A stretch of 44,508 nt of DNA. Source: Clostridiales bacterium DTU073. Its GTDB lineage: Bacteria > Bacillota > Peptococcia > DRI-13 > DTU073. Where the stretch lies: contig LFSF01000026.1 in assembly GCA_001512665.1 (NCBI GenBank), forward strand, positions 1 through 44,508, in the 5' to 3' direction. The translations under genes were made by a program, and so were the position numbers. The notes below the pieces were generated by a model. That model saw only the letters and a program-made list of their open reading frames with translations. It was not told the DNA's origin and searched no databases. This document shows, piece by piece, positions 18,742 to 26,615 of the stretch. Positions within the stretch are counted from its first letter, which is position 1. The number at the start of each line of letters is the position of its first letter.

Positions 18742-19689
18742 TCAACCCCTTGTAATTTTTAATTGTCTGATACTAGTACCGGTAAATTTTAACACTCTGG
18801 ATGTGCCAATGATCCTATCACTAAGCCTGTCCTCATACATAGTCCCAATTTCGTTCGGTGACAAATTAGTACTGATTACCCAAGGTAAGCGATAGTTAAT
18901 TCTCTCATCAAATAGATAGAATAATTGTTCACGCACAAAATCGGTAGAAACTTCTGTCCCTAAATCATCAATAATTAATAAGCTGACCCGATAAAGGTTC
19001 TGCAGTTGTTCCGTTGATAATTTTTCGTTTTTTTCAAAGTTATATTTACACTCACGAATCAAATCCAACATGGTACCAATTTTCAAATAAACTACATCTA
19101 ACCCTGCTTGTAAAACATAGTTAGCTATTGCGCTGCATAAATGAGTTTTCCCCGTGCCAACCGGTCCACAAAGAAAAAGATTTTCCGTTTTTTCTCCGGC
19201 ACAAACCTTATCAGCAAATTCTATACACTGTTTAAGGATTTCCCGATAACGTTCCTGATCCTCATACCACTTTAAAGAAAAGGTATTAAAAGTTTGCTCC
19301 TTTTGTTCGGGAGCTAGTCCACTTAATTTAAAATGTTCTTCTCTTTCTTTTTGTAACAAACAAGTGCATTTTTCCCCAACACCCAAGAAACCCCGATCCT
19401 CACACTTTTCACAATCCCACCAAACTTCATCAATATTGGAAGGTAAATTATACTGATTGAATAAACCTTTTTTTTCTGCCAATAAGGCCTCTCTGGCTTT
19501 GTTCAACTCCTCCCAAGACATCCCCATTTTCCCTTTGCCCATCCCCAATAAGACAGTTTCCATAGATATCTGAGCTATCAACTGAGAAATTTCCGCTAAA
19601 CGTGGATATTTCTTATGTAGTTCTTGTACTCTTTTTTCCCATTCCGCGATCTTTTGTTGTCTTCTTAAAGCTCTTCCTGCTAGAGGCAT
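18742..19689 (-). CDS. dnaI: DnaI/DnaC-type replicative helicase loader
   Basis: AAA+ ATPase expected to load the DnaB-type replicative helicase at origins and stalled forks. Of 315 residues, the first 90 are helical; a zinc-binding set follows at C93, C96, C108 and C110 (CEKC, CTC); Walker A GPVGTGKT is at 175-182 and Walker B LLIIDDLG at 237-244. The remainder matches the IstB/DnaC ATPase core, including RLSDRIIGTSRVLKF, where the arginine finger region lies. It is coupled to a DnaD-like gene 14 bp upstream, the usual Firmicutes primosome pairing. Phage DnaC homologues look alike, but nothing else here is phage-like. Confidence 0.9.
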   Translation of the reverse strand: MPLAGRALRRQQKIAEWEKRVQELHKKYPRLAEISQLIAQISMETVLLGMGKGKMGMSWEELNKAREALLAEKKGLFNQYNLPSNIDEVWWDCEKCEDRGFLGVGEKCTCLLQKEREEHFKLSGLAPEQKEQTFNTFSLKWYEDQERYREILKQCIEFADKVCAGEKTENLFLCGPVGTGKTHLCSAIANYVLQAGLDVVYLKIGTMLDLIRECKYNFEKNEKLSTEQLQNLYRVSLLIIDDLGTEVSTDFVREQLFYLFDERINYRLPWVISTNLSPNEIGTMYEDRLSDRIIGTSRVLKFTGTSIRQLKITRG

Positions 19690-19703
19690 CTTTTTTCACC
19701 TAC

Positions 19704-20687
19704 CTACTCAATCCCCAACATTTTTTCCCAGTCCCGGTCATCTGTACGACTAATCCTTTTCTTATTGTTTGCCTCTCTATTAAACGCACTTTTTTTCTTT
19801 TTTTCTATCTTTTTCGTCTGATCATGTTCCTGTAAAGCTTTTTCTGCATCCAGAATATTTTTCACTCCTCTTTTATGCCAGTCAGCTAAAATACCATCAA
19901 TATATTTAAAACTAGGATTATTGGTGCGCACTGTTTCTTCCGCAGCCCGCATGATCACCTCATGGCTAAATTTCCAAATTCGATGCCATTTTAAATACAT
20001 TTCACGCTGAGGGCGAGTAACTCCGCCATACTGACCTACGCATTTTTTTACTTCACTAACCTTATACTGAATCCAATCCAAATCGTTCATAAATGCTACT
20101 AAATCATCTACATTATGTACACCGCTAATGTAAACCTTTTTGGCAATGGGTTGATATTTTTGTAAGGTATTTTCCCCTCTCTCAAAGCACAACTGTAAAA
20201 ATATCAAGATAAAATCCGTGGACCAGCCATACTGAAGATTAAATTCCTGTATAAGCTGTTTTTCCTTTAAGGTAATAGACGGAGTCCCTCTTACCTGGTC
20301 CAACCATTTAATAATTTTATTATAATTAAACTCTTCCTGTCCTTGTATAGATGCGGCTGTTTCCTGAGAAGCAGCCTCCACTTGCTGTTTTTTCTCCCAT
20401 AAATAATACAATTTATCCCAAAGAGGAAGAAAAGAAATAGATTTTTCTTCTCCCTCCCCTGCCCATTTAGCCCAACCTTCATTTAAACACCATCTAATCC
20501 AGGGGTTTTTAGCCATTTCCGCAGAAGAATGTATTCTTTTACTACTAGCCATACCTAAAATTAAATATCCCAAATTCTCCGGGCTTAAATTCAGACGTTG
20601 CAGATTATTCAACAGTGAGATGGGAATGACAACCTCTCCCTGCTTCATCAGCCATTCTAAATATTCCGATTCGTGCAACAAAATCAC
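19704..20687 (-). CDS. DnaD/DnaB-family primosome protein
   Basis: Likely primosomal protein that remodels origin DNA and helps recruit the helicase loader. The 327-residue product has an N-terminal winged-helix-like part (LNNLQRLNLSPENLGYLILG) and a C-terminal DnaD/DnaB_2 type helical domain at about 200-290, with the typical W..wgf/ILDAEKALQ-like pattern (YIDGILADWHKRGVKNILDAEKA). A lysine-rich tail follows (KKIEKKKKSAF). It is directly upstream of the helicase loader, which supports the role. Whether it corresponds to DnaD or DnaB of Bacillus cannot be decided by eye. Confidence 0.85.
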   Translation of the reverse strand: MILLHESEYLEWLMKQGEVVIPISLLNNLQRLNLSPENLGYLILGMASSKRIHSSAEMAKNPWIRWCLNEGWAKWAGEGEEKSISFLPLWDKLYYLWEKKQQVEAASQETAASIQGQEEFNYNKIIKWLDQVRGTPSITLKEKQLIQEFNLQYGWSTDFILIFLQLCFERGENTLQKYQPIAKKVYISGVHNVDDLVAFMNDLDWIQYKVSEVKKCVGQYGGVTRPQREMYLKWHRIWKFSHEVIMRAAEETVRTNNPSFKYIDGILADWHKRGVKNILDAEKALQEHDQTKKIEKKKKSAFNREANNKKRISRTDDRDWEKMLGIE

Positions 20688-20714
20688 TCCTCATTAAAAA
20701 CTTATTCATTTTCG

Positions 20715-21527
20715 CTAATAATCTATTGATTTAAAAATAACATTCACACCGTAGACAATTAAACCTGTTAGATACTCTATCTGTTGATGAATACTTTTTC
20801 TTACTTCTTTAGCCACATCAGGAAGAAAAATTTTGTAACTTGCAGTTAATTCCAACCTCACCGTTACCCCTTCTTCCTGCATATTAACAATTACCCTGTT
20901 TACCTTTGCTACACCGTGAACTTGTACAACAAGATAAGTAACCAGCTGAGAAATAGCAAATTCGGAAATAATCAACTTACCGATTAAACTAAACTTTGGT
21001 CTAATAATCGATTTTTCACTCAAACGTTGACGAGGTTCATTCTTCTTTTTGATAAAATATTTTAACGGATCAACCAAATACCCAGGGAAATCAGCTTTTA
21101 ACTCAATGGTAGGAACGGGTATCACATGCATACCATGACTTGTCCGTAACTCCCTCGCCATATCAATTTCCCGCTTGGTAGCAATATCTTCAATTTTTAT
21201 TATTTTCGTAGGTTGAGGTAACTCTAAAGCAACAGTGATACGCTCCACCATATGGAGCGACGTCCCTAAGATCAAGATTTTGGCGGGCTTTAATTCTGCT
21301 AAACATTCTTTAATTTCCCGTGCATGTTCAACATCATGAAAAATAGCCCTCTTTACAGCTCCAAAGGTTGTTTTTTCGCGTTTTGCCGATTTTCCGGCTA
21401 CTTTACAACCATCCTTAATCAATAACCCATCATCAATAACCGTATCAATACCATGGTCATAAGCTACCGTAATGGCACGATGACTTTTCCCTGTACCACT
21501 GCGTCCAACCAGAGCATAAACCTCCAA
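20715..21527 (-). CDS. P-loop NTPase fused to an Asp23/Gls24-like domain
   Basis: Two-part protein of 270 residues. The N-terminal part has a Walker A motif GRSGTGKS at 8-15 and looks like a small nucleotide-binding domain (DTVIDDGLLIKDG, then AKILILGTSLHMVERI). After a basic linker (FIKKKNEPRQR) residues from about 170 match the Asp23/Gls24 (DUF322) fold: GKLIISEFAISQLVTYLVVQVHGV, then VNRVIVNMQEEGVTVRLEL and a final LTGLIVYGVNVIF. Asp23 proteins act in cell-envelope stress and membrane-associated filaments. The start is TTG with AGGTGAG at good spacing. It heads the dnaD-dnaI-M28 operon behind an extended -10. Function of the fusion is unknown. Confidence 0.8.
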   Translation of the reverse strand: MEVYALVGRSGTGKSHRAITVAYDHGIDTVIDDGLLIKDGCKVAGKSAKREKTTFGAVKRAIFHDVEHAREIKECLAELKPAKILILGTSLHMVERITVALELPQPTKIIKIEDIATKREIDMARELRTSHGMHVIPVPTIELKADFPGYLVDPLKYFIKKKNEPRQRLSEKSIIRPKFSLIGKLIISEFAISQLVTYLVVQVHGVAKVNRVIVNMQEEGVTVRLELTASYKIFLPDVAKEVRKSIHQQIEYLTGLIVYGVNVIFKSIDY

Positions 21528-21568
21528 ACCCGTCTCACCTACTATCTACTTAGATATTGTCTATAACG

Positions 21569-21577
21569 ATTATATCA
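21569..21577 (-). promoter_or_regulatory. Extended -10 promoter for the P-loop/Asp23 - dnaD - dnaI operon
   Basis: TGATATAAT (TG-N-TATAAT) on the minus strand, about 42 bp before the TTG start. There is no convincing -35, which extended -10 promoters often do without. Confidence 0.6.
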
Positions 21578-21602
21578 TATCACTATTAAATCTGATTTGC
21601 GA

Positions 21603-21608
21603 TATAAT
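21603..21608 (+). promoter_or_regulatory. -10 element for the M42 peptidase gene
   Basis: TATAAT on the plus strand, 35 bp before an AAAGGAGG ribosome site, in the divergent intergenic region. The -35 is poor. This minus-10 and the divergent one are about 30 bp apart, so the two promoters probably interfere or share control. Confidence 0.5.
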
Positions 21609-21660
21609 ACTATAAGTGAATAAAATTATGTTGAGTAAATAAAGGAGGTTACCATACCTT

Positions 21661-22734
21661 ATGAAATACCTAAACATCATTAAAACAATGACTATGGCTC
21701 ACGGTCCTTCCGGATTTGAAGAAAACGTTAGAGAACAAATTAAAGAATACCTGGCAGGTAAGGCGGAGTTTACACAGGATAACTTAGGAAGCCTGATTTG
21801 TAAAAAAGAAGGAACAAGTTCCTCACCCAAAATTATGATCGCCGGTCATATGGATGAAATCGGCTTCATGGTAAACAGTATTACAAAAAACGGTTATGTT
21901 AAATTTATCCCACTGGGAGGATGGCGCGACCAAGTCCTCTTAGCTCAAAAAGTAATCATTAAAACAAAAAATGGGGATGTAACCGGAATTATAGGTTCAG
22001 TACCTCCGCACGTTCTGTCCGCCAAAGATAAAAACAAAGTTGTAGAAAAAAAAGATATGTTTATTGATGTCGGAGCTAAAGACCGAGAAGAAGCTCAGGA
22101 TATTATGGGTATCCTGCCGGGAGATCCCATCGTCCCGGATAGTACCTTCCATGTTTTAGGCGAAAAAAAGATTATGGCTAAAGCTATTGACAATCGGGTA
22201 GGTTGTTGCCTTTTTATGAATCTTATTGAAGAATTATGGGGCAAAGTACATAACAATACTGTTTATGGGGTAGGCACAGTGCAGGAAGAAGTTGGCCTGC
22301 GTGGAGCCGGTACTTCAGCTCATATCATCAAACCTGATATCTGTCTAACTATTGATGTAACAATTGCCACTGACATGCCGGGTTTAGAAAAAGAAGAACC
22401 AGAAATAAAATTAGGAAACGGACCTGTACTCACCCTTGCTGATGCAACGGTAATAGGCAACAGGAAATTACGTAATTTTGTCATTGATACAGCAAAAGGA
22501 AAAAATCTACCTCTACAATTTAATACAATGATGGGCGGCGGTACAGATGGTGGAGCTATCCATAAAACCGGGCCCGGTGTACCTACTGTTGTGCTTAGTA
22601 TCCCAACTCGTTATATCCATAGTCATTACAGCATCTTTGATTATGATGATTATGAAACTGCCCTGCAACTTTTATTAAGCCTGGTTAAAGGGTTGGACCA
22701 AAAAACCGTCGACAGTATCAAGAATCCGCTATAG
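21661..22734 (+). CDS. M42-family metalloaminopeptidase
   Basis: Cytoplasmic di-zinc/cobalt aminopeptidase of the PepA/FrvX/YsdC (TET) family, forming large tetrahedral assemblies that trim peptides. The 357-residue sequence has the metal ligands in order: H63 (AGHMDEIGF), D177 (AIDNRVG), the Glu pair 209-210 (VQEEVGLRG), D232 (TIDVT) and H322 (RYIHSHYS). Such genes are sometimes mislabelled endoglucanase. AAAGGAGG lies 11-12 bp before the ATG, a slightly long spacing. It is monocistronic between a divergent promoter and a strong terminator. Confidence 0.95.
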   Translation: MKYLNIIKTMTMAHGPSGFEENVREQIKEYLAGKAEFTQDNLGSLICKKEGTSSSPKIMIAGHMDEIGFMVNSITKNGYVKFIPLGGWRDQVLLAQKVIIKTKNGDVTGIIGSVPPHVLSAKDKNKVVEKKDMFIDVGAKDREEAQDIMGILPGDPIVPDSTFHVLGEKKIMAKAIDNRVGCCLFMNLIEELWGKVHNNTVYGVGTVQEEVGLRGAGTSAHIIKPDICLTIDVTIATDMPGLEKEEPEIKLGNGPVLTLADATVIGNRKLRNFVIDTAKGKNLPLQFNTMMGGGTDGGAIHKTGPGVPTVVLSIPTRYIHSHYSIFDYDDYETALQLLLSLVKGLDQKTVDSIKNPL

Positions 22735-22757
22735 GCAAACACTGATTAGTAAACTAA

Positions 22758-22806
22758 ATAAAAAGAGTCGCCAGACAACCGCAAGTTGTTCAGACGACTC
22801 TTTTTT
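22758..22806. terminator. Bidirectional rho-independent terminator
   Basis: AAAAAGAGTCG pairs with CGACTCTTTTTT around an inner CAAC/GTTG helix. A and T runs flank both sides, so it can stop transcription from the plus-strand M42 gene and from the convergent minus-strand secreted-protein gene. Confidence 0.9.
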
Positions 22807-22834
22807 AGTCACATTATCCTTTGTCTAAAATATT

Positions 22835-24049
22835 TTAATCCCCGGAAACCCAAGTGCTCACTTGACTTCCCTTTTCCAATTGTAAACCATCAAGATAAAA
22901 AACAGTAGGATTAGTAAAATTATCTAAAGTGATCTGCAAAGATAAATTTTCACTTGATTTTATGGGTGTAAAGGTTACTGCTTGCCTTTCCCATTCTCCG
23001 GTAGCCTTGAAATTAAGTACCCCTCCAGTAGGATATGTTTTATTATCTTGATCATAAACTACCGCTCTGAGTGGAGTGCCGACAGGTGCTTTAACATAAA
23101 AAGAGAACGTCAGCGGACCGGTTAAACCCTCGCCTTGATATACTGTATTTACACCCTGCCAAGCATTATATCCTATTGTTGTGACTTGCAAGCTGCTCTT
23201 TCCCTGCCATTTTTCGGAGGTCGTTTTGTTAAGTTTTGCTCCGGCATATGTATTAAATCCGGTATTTGAAAAGCCTGTTAAATCCTGTTCAACATTACTC
23301 TGATTAGCTGTTAATAAATTCTTAGTTTCTTGGATTAGATTAGATTCAACAATCTTATTATTATTTACATTAACTTTAATTTCAATCTCCATTCCCGTCT
23401 TTAAACCGTTAGGAACATTATTTGCAGTAAAATATGCTGAGAATAATCCTTCGGAGTTTTTCACGGTAATCCAAGTATTATTACCGATTTTTTCTACAAG
23501 GCGTACAGTTCCTGTATAGATAACCTCATCCTCACGGACATCCTTACCCTCATCCTTATCTTCATCTTTATCTTTGTCTGCATCTGCATTCTGTGAACAT
23601 TCATAATTTCTCAAAACACACAAGAATTCCATAAAGGTCACCTGTTTATTAGGCTGAAAAACAATTTTGCCATTGGGCAGAGTTTTATACAAATCCTCCA
23701 TTATTTCCTCACTGACCACAAAACATACCGCTTTTCTGTATTTTTCAGGTATGGCCTTGTAATCATTAATCTTTTTACTAATCTCCTTACTTTCTTTAAA
23801 CTTCTTAAAATTAGCATCCTTTTGTGCGATAATCGCTGCCAATTGTGCTCTGGTAAGCTTAAAGCCTTTATTAAAATCCGGCTTAATTTTACCAAAATCC
23901 CGAACACAATTATTTACTACCATCTTTTTACTCTGACCTTGATTCGACTGCTTTTTTTGCTTGTGATTATCTGCCCAAGCATTTTGCGGAAGCAAAATTC
24001 CTCCACAAAGTAAAGAAAACACCAACAAAAAACTTAATATTTTACGCAT
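22835..24049 (-). CDS. Secreted protein: SLH-like N-terminal region, acidic linker, CBM-like C-terminal domain
   Basis: Unrecognised 404-residue exported protein. A classical signal peptide (MRKILSFLLVFSLLCGGILL, cleavage near AWA-D) precedes a region with SLH-like fragments (FKLTRAQLAAIIAQ and VTFMEFLCVLRNYE) but no clean SLH repeat. A strongly acidic low-complexity stretch (DKDKDEDKDEGKD, about 158-170) follows. Next is a small beta-rich segment (IYTGTVRLVEKIGNNTWITV), then a jelly-roll-like carbohydrate-binding pattern at about 245-404 (WQGKSSLQVTT, TFSFYVKAP, FYLDGLQLEKGS). The last resembles CBM4/9-like modules common in clostridial envelope proteins. Probably surface-located; ligand unknown. 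It has a GGGGGG ribosome site inside a hairpin. Confidence 0.75.
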   Translation of the reverse strand: MRKILSFLLVFSLLCGGILLPQNAWADNHKQKKQSNQGQSKKMVVNNCVRDFGKIKPDFNKGFKLTRAQLAAIIAQKDANFKKFKESKEISKKINDYKAIPEKYRKAVCFVVSEEIMEDLYKTLPNGKIVFQPNKQVTFMEFLCVLRNYECSQNADADKDKDEDKDEGKDVREDEVIYTGTVRLVEKIGNNTWITVKNSEGLFSAYFTANNVPNGLKTGMEIEIKVNVNNNKIVESNLIQETKNLLTANQSNVEQDLTGFSNTGFNTYAGAKLNKTTSEKWQGKSSLQVTTIGYNAWQGVNTVYQGEGLTGPLTFSFYVKAPVGTPLRAVVYDQDNKTYPTGGVLNFKATGEWERQAVTFTPIKSSENLSLQITLDNFTNPTVFYLDGLQLEKGSQVSTWVSGD

Positions 24050-24059
24050 TTAATCAATC

Positions 24060-24115
24060 CCCCCTGTTTTATTATCATTAATAGTTTTCGACTATAAAAA
24101 TGAATTATCAGGGGG
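24060..24115 (-). promoter_or_regulatory. 5'-UTR hairpin that could mask the ribosome site of the secreted-protein gene
   Basis: On the minus strand CCCCCTG (upstream) pairs perfectly with CAGGGGG, which contains the SD of the next gene. Between them TCATT/AATGA and ATAGT/ACTAT form further stem segments around a CGAAA loop. The base of the stem occludes the G-run 9 nt before the ATG. Whether it is a switch or a plain structural leader is not known. Confidence 0.55.
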
Positions 24116-24168
24116 TACCATTCCTACTTTTTTAATAAGATATTAATTTAATCATAAATTATCTTTGA

Positions 24169-24197
24169 TTGACAGTAAGAAAGATTTATTATAAAAT
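24169..24197 (+). promoter_or_regulatory. Sigma-A promoter for metF
   Basis: Consensus TTGACA, a 17-bp spacer and TAAAAT, 35 bp before the metF ATG. No SAM riboswitch or T-box fits in the short leader that would follow. Confidence 0.8.
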
Positions 24198-24231
24198 GCA
24201 AATAATTCCAACAAGTAAGGAGTTTTCTTTT

Positions 24232-25110
24232 ATGTCGATTAAAGATCTTTTTACTCAGAAGAAACGCCCGATTCTTTCCTTTGAAATTTTTCCACCAAAA
24301 AAAGACAGTCCTATTGAGACCGTCTTTACAACAATTGCTGAGCTGAAAAATCTTAACCCGGATTTTATCAGCGTTACCTATGGAGCCGGAGGTAGTAGTA
24401 AAGATCGAACTGTAGAAATTGCCTCCCTCATCAAACATCAATACGGAATTGAATCTTTAGCCCACTTAACCTGTATTTCTTCCACGAAAGAGGAAATCGA
24501 TGAAATCCTCACCACTTTAAAAAATAATCAACTGGAAAATGTTCTTGCACTTAGAGGAGATCTGCCTCAGGATCCGAATTTTAAATTCCCTACACCACTC
24601 CATTACCGTTATGCTAAAGATCTCATCTCCCATATCAAAGAAAAAAACTACTTCAGTATTAGTGCCGCTTGTTACCCGGAAGGCCATATTGAATGTGCTA
24701 GTTTAACTCAAGATATCGAATATTTGAAAGAGAAAATCGCTGCCGGAGTGGATTTACTAATTACGCAATTATTTTTTGATAATGAGAAATTATATAATTT
24801 TCTAGATAAAATACGGAAAGCCGGGATAAATGTTCCTGTCACAGCGGGGATTATGCCTTTATTTAATAAAAAGCAACTTGCACACTGTCTCTCTCTCAGT
24901 AATGCTACTTTACCTAAAAAATTTACACAGATTTTACATCAATACGGAAACAATGAAGAAGCACTGCATGAAGCAGGAATTGAGTACGCCACAAACCAAA
25001 TTACCGAGCTTTTAGACTGGGGTATTGACGGTATCCATCTTTATTCGATGAACCGAGCTCAAACAATCCAAAAAATTGTAAAAAACATCAGCCCAAAATT
25101 ACCTGGCTAA
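24232..25110 (+). CDS. metF: Methylenetetrahydrofolate reductase
   Basis: Flavoenzyme reducing 5,10-methylene-THF to 5-methyl-THF, used for methionine synthesis and, in acetogens, for the methyl branch of CO2 fixation. The TIM-barrel sequence shows the N-terminal LSFEIFPPKK, SVTYGAGGSSKDRT, the LRGD segment (VLALRGDLPQ), AACYPEGH and ITQLFFDNE. These are standard MetF motifs. The ORF track begins 21 codons early; the ATG at 24232 has TAAGGAG before it and the strong promoter ends only just upstream (292 residues). Its last 12 bases overlap the convergent acyltransferase gene. A solitary methionine role and a C1-metabolism role are both possible. Confidence 0.95.
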   Translation: MSIKDLFTQKKRPILSFEIFPPKKDSPIETVFTTIAELKNLNPDFISVTYGAGGSSKDRTVEIASLIKHQYGIESLAHLTCISSTKEEIDEILTTLKNNQLENVLALRGDLPQDPNFKFPTPLHYRYAKDLISHIKEKNYFSISAACYPEGHIECASLTQDIEYLKEKIAAGVDLLITQLFFDNEKLYNFLDKIRKAGINVPVTAGIMPLFNKKQLAHCLSLSNATLPKKFTQILHQYGNNEEALHEAGIEYATNQITELLDWGIDGIHLYSMNRAQTIQKIVKNISPKLPG

Positions 25111-26139
25111 AAATATTCGCCGTAATAAACTCCACTTTGTCAGGATTAAACTCGCTACATAAGATAAAGAAATAGTAAACAAAAAGCCAAATAAATAGAA
25201 GAAATGACTGCTGGTAACATAACCCGCCGCCTGCCATAAATATTGCCACACAGCAAGGAAAAAAGGATGAATTAAATATATCGCAAAAGAGTGTTTGCCA
25301 AAACTCTGCCAAAAAGTCCTTTGTTTCTGTAAAGAATAAAGCCAGATACTGACAGAAGCAGCCAGAACAAAGAAATGATAACTTCCATAAAAGATGGTTA
25401 ACCCTACAGGAGCACCCATCCTCAACCGGATATTAATAGTAATAAAAAGTGCCGCCAAAGCAAGATGCAACATCCAGAAATAGCGTTTATACGGCCACAA
25501 AACCGTTTTCACCCGCTGATAGTTTAAACCCAGCCAACTGCCGATGATAAAAACAGAAAGATAACTTCCCAATAAATTAGCCGGATGAGGATATAACTGA
25601 TAAATCCAGATTTTATTCAAATAATAAAAACCAGCTTGCAAAATTACTGTGAGAACAAATACATAGATAAATTTCATTTTTTGTAAAAGGATTTTAAAGA
25701 ATGGTAACAACAAATATAGCTGCATAATTATTAACAGAAAATAAAGATGATAAAAAGCTGTACCGTTCAGCAGTTCTTTCCCTAAAAAGCTCCAGGATAA
25801 CATAGAACTATCCCGATATAATACAAGCTTTAGGACTATGTATAAAAAGGACCAAAGTAAATACGGAAAAACTACCCCCCGCATTCTTTTCCGATAAAAT
25901 AAAGACAGGGGGGTTTTTTCTTCTTGGCTTAATTTCCAACTTAAAACCACACTACTGATAAAAAGAAAAAGTGGGACGGCAAATTGTAAAAAACTATTAA
26001 CGATATTATAACTAAAATAACTAATACTCCCAGATGTATAAGTAATCGTTGCTCCGGCCGTTACATGAATAATTACTACTGCCAGAATCGCTATCCCACG
26101 CATATTCTCAAATTCAAATAATTTATTAGCCATCCTCAT
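25099..26139 (-). CDS. Acyltransferase-3 family membrane protein (OafA-like)
   Basis: Predicted membrane O-acyltransferase of the acyltransferase-3 family, which acetylates cell-surface sugars or exported glycans. The 346-residue protein has about ten hydrophobic helices and the family start pattern FENMRGIAILAVVIIHVTA, where R-x10-H in helix 1 corresponds to the conserved Arg/His pair. The end (FAIYLIHPFFLAVWQYLW) also fits. The track start has AAAGG 5 bp before it; a second ATG two codons in is possible. No glycan gene neighbours it, so the substrate is unknown. Confidence 0.88.
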   Translation of the reverse strand: MRMANKLFEFENMRGIAILAVVIIHVTAGATITYTSGSISYFSYNIVNSFLQFAVPLFLFISSVVLSWKLSQEEKTPLSLFYRKRMRGVVFPYLLWSFLYIVLKLVLYRDSSMLSWSFLGKELLNGTAFYHLYFLLIIMQLYLLLPFFKILLQKMKFIYVFVLTVILQAGFYYLNKIWIYQLYPHPANLLGSYLSVFIIGSWLGLNYQRVKTVLWPYKRYFWMLHLALAALFITINIRLRMGAPVGLTIFYGSYHFFVLAASVSIWLYSLQKQRTFWQSFGKHSFAIYLIHPFFLAVWQYLWQAAGYVTSSHFFYLFGFLFTISLSYVASLILTKWSLLRRIFLAR

Positions 26140-26191
26140 ACCGGCCTTTCATTTTTCCTATAAATAAACATCATTATTTAGCTTAATCAAC

Positions 26192-26533
26192 TTATTCTTT
26201 CTCAAAAGGTTTAAATTCAAGTCCATCAATAATAATCTTTTGGATGTCTTCCATGATTTTAGCCATCTTATACTCAGCTTCCAAATATTCGCTTACGGTA
26301 GGATGTAATCTAATTAACTCCACCATTTTTTCATATTCCTGCTTCTTTTCTACTGGTATTTCTTTTCCCTGCATCTGCATAGATTGAATTTCAAAGCGTT
26401 TTACATGAAAATCCTGTAGAACCTTCTGACTTTCACTATTTTTCTCCAGCTTCTCCCTGGCTGCTTTAAGTTCGCGAAATTCAGGACTAGCCTTGATGTC
26501 ACGTACTAATTCATGTACCTTATCATAGATCAT
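26192..26533 (-). CDS. ylbF: YlbF/YmcA family protein
   Basis: Small all-helical protein (113 residues) of the Com_YlbF family. In Bacillus the YlbF-YmcA-YaaT complex affects competence, sporulation and biofilm, and guides RNase Y cleavage. The sequence matches the family layout: ELVRDIKASPEFRELKAAREKLEKN, then an amphipathic helix FHVKRFEIQSMQMQGKEIP and a final EAEYKMAKIMEDIQKII. Which paralogue (YlbF, YmcA, YheA) it equals cannot be told by eye. It stands between acyltransferase and GNAT genes on the same strand. Confidence 0.85.
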   Translation of the reverse strand: MIYDKVHELVRDIKASPEFRELKAAREKLEKNSESQKVLQDFHVKRFEIQSMQMQGKEIPVEKKQEYEKMVELIRLHPTVSEYLEAEYKMAKIMEDIQKIIIDGLEFKPFEKE

Positions 26534-26578
26534 TAATATCTTCCTCCCCTTTCCTTTTATTTACACTATCACGACTAA

Positions 26579-26606
26579 TAAAAAAGGCACCGGTATAAGT
26601 GCCTTC
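26579..26606 (-). terminator. Rho-independent terminator after the GNAT gene
   Basis: On the minus strand AAGGCAC pairs with GTGCCTT around an 8-nt loop, followed by TTTTTATT. It begins about 10 bp after the GNAT stop codon. Confidence 0.85.
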
Positions 26607-26615
26607 CCTTTACGT

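Noticed and set aside
18742-20687. Phage replication module (DnaC + DnaD)
   Set aside because: Such pairs occur in phages, but there are no integrase, structural or lysis genes, and the flanks are chromosomal housekeeping genes, so a host primosome is more likely.
21661-22734. Endoglucanase
   Set aside because: This is a legacy annotation of M42 proteins; metal ligands and length are those of M42 aminopeptidases.
23521-23585. Short tandem repeat or CRISPR-like array
   Set aside because: It is the codon-level repeat of an Asp/Lys/Glu-rich linker (DKDKDEDKDE) within a coding gene; no spacers.
24175-24231. SAM riboswitch or T-box before metF
   Set aside because: The promoter lies 35 bp from the ATG, leaving no room for either RNA.
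24148-24441. 97-aa minus-strand ORF opposite the metF start
   Set aside because: Overlaps metF and its promoter; composition is unlike a real protein.
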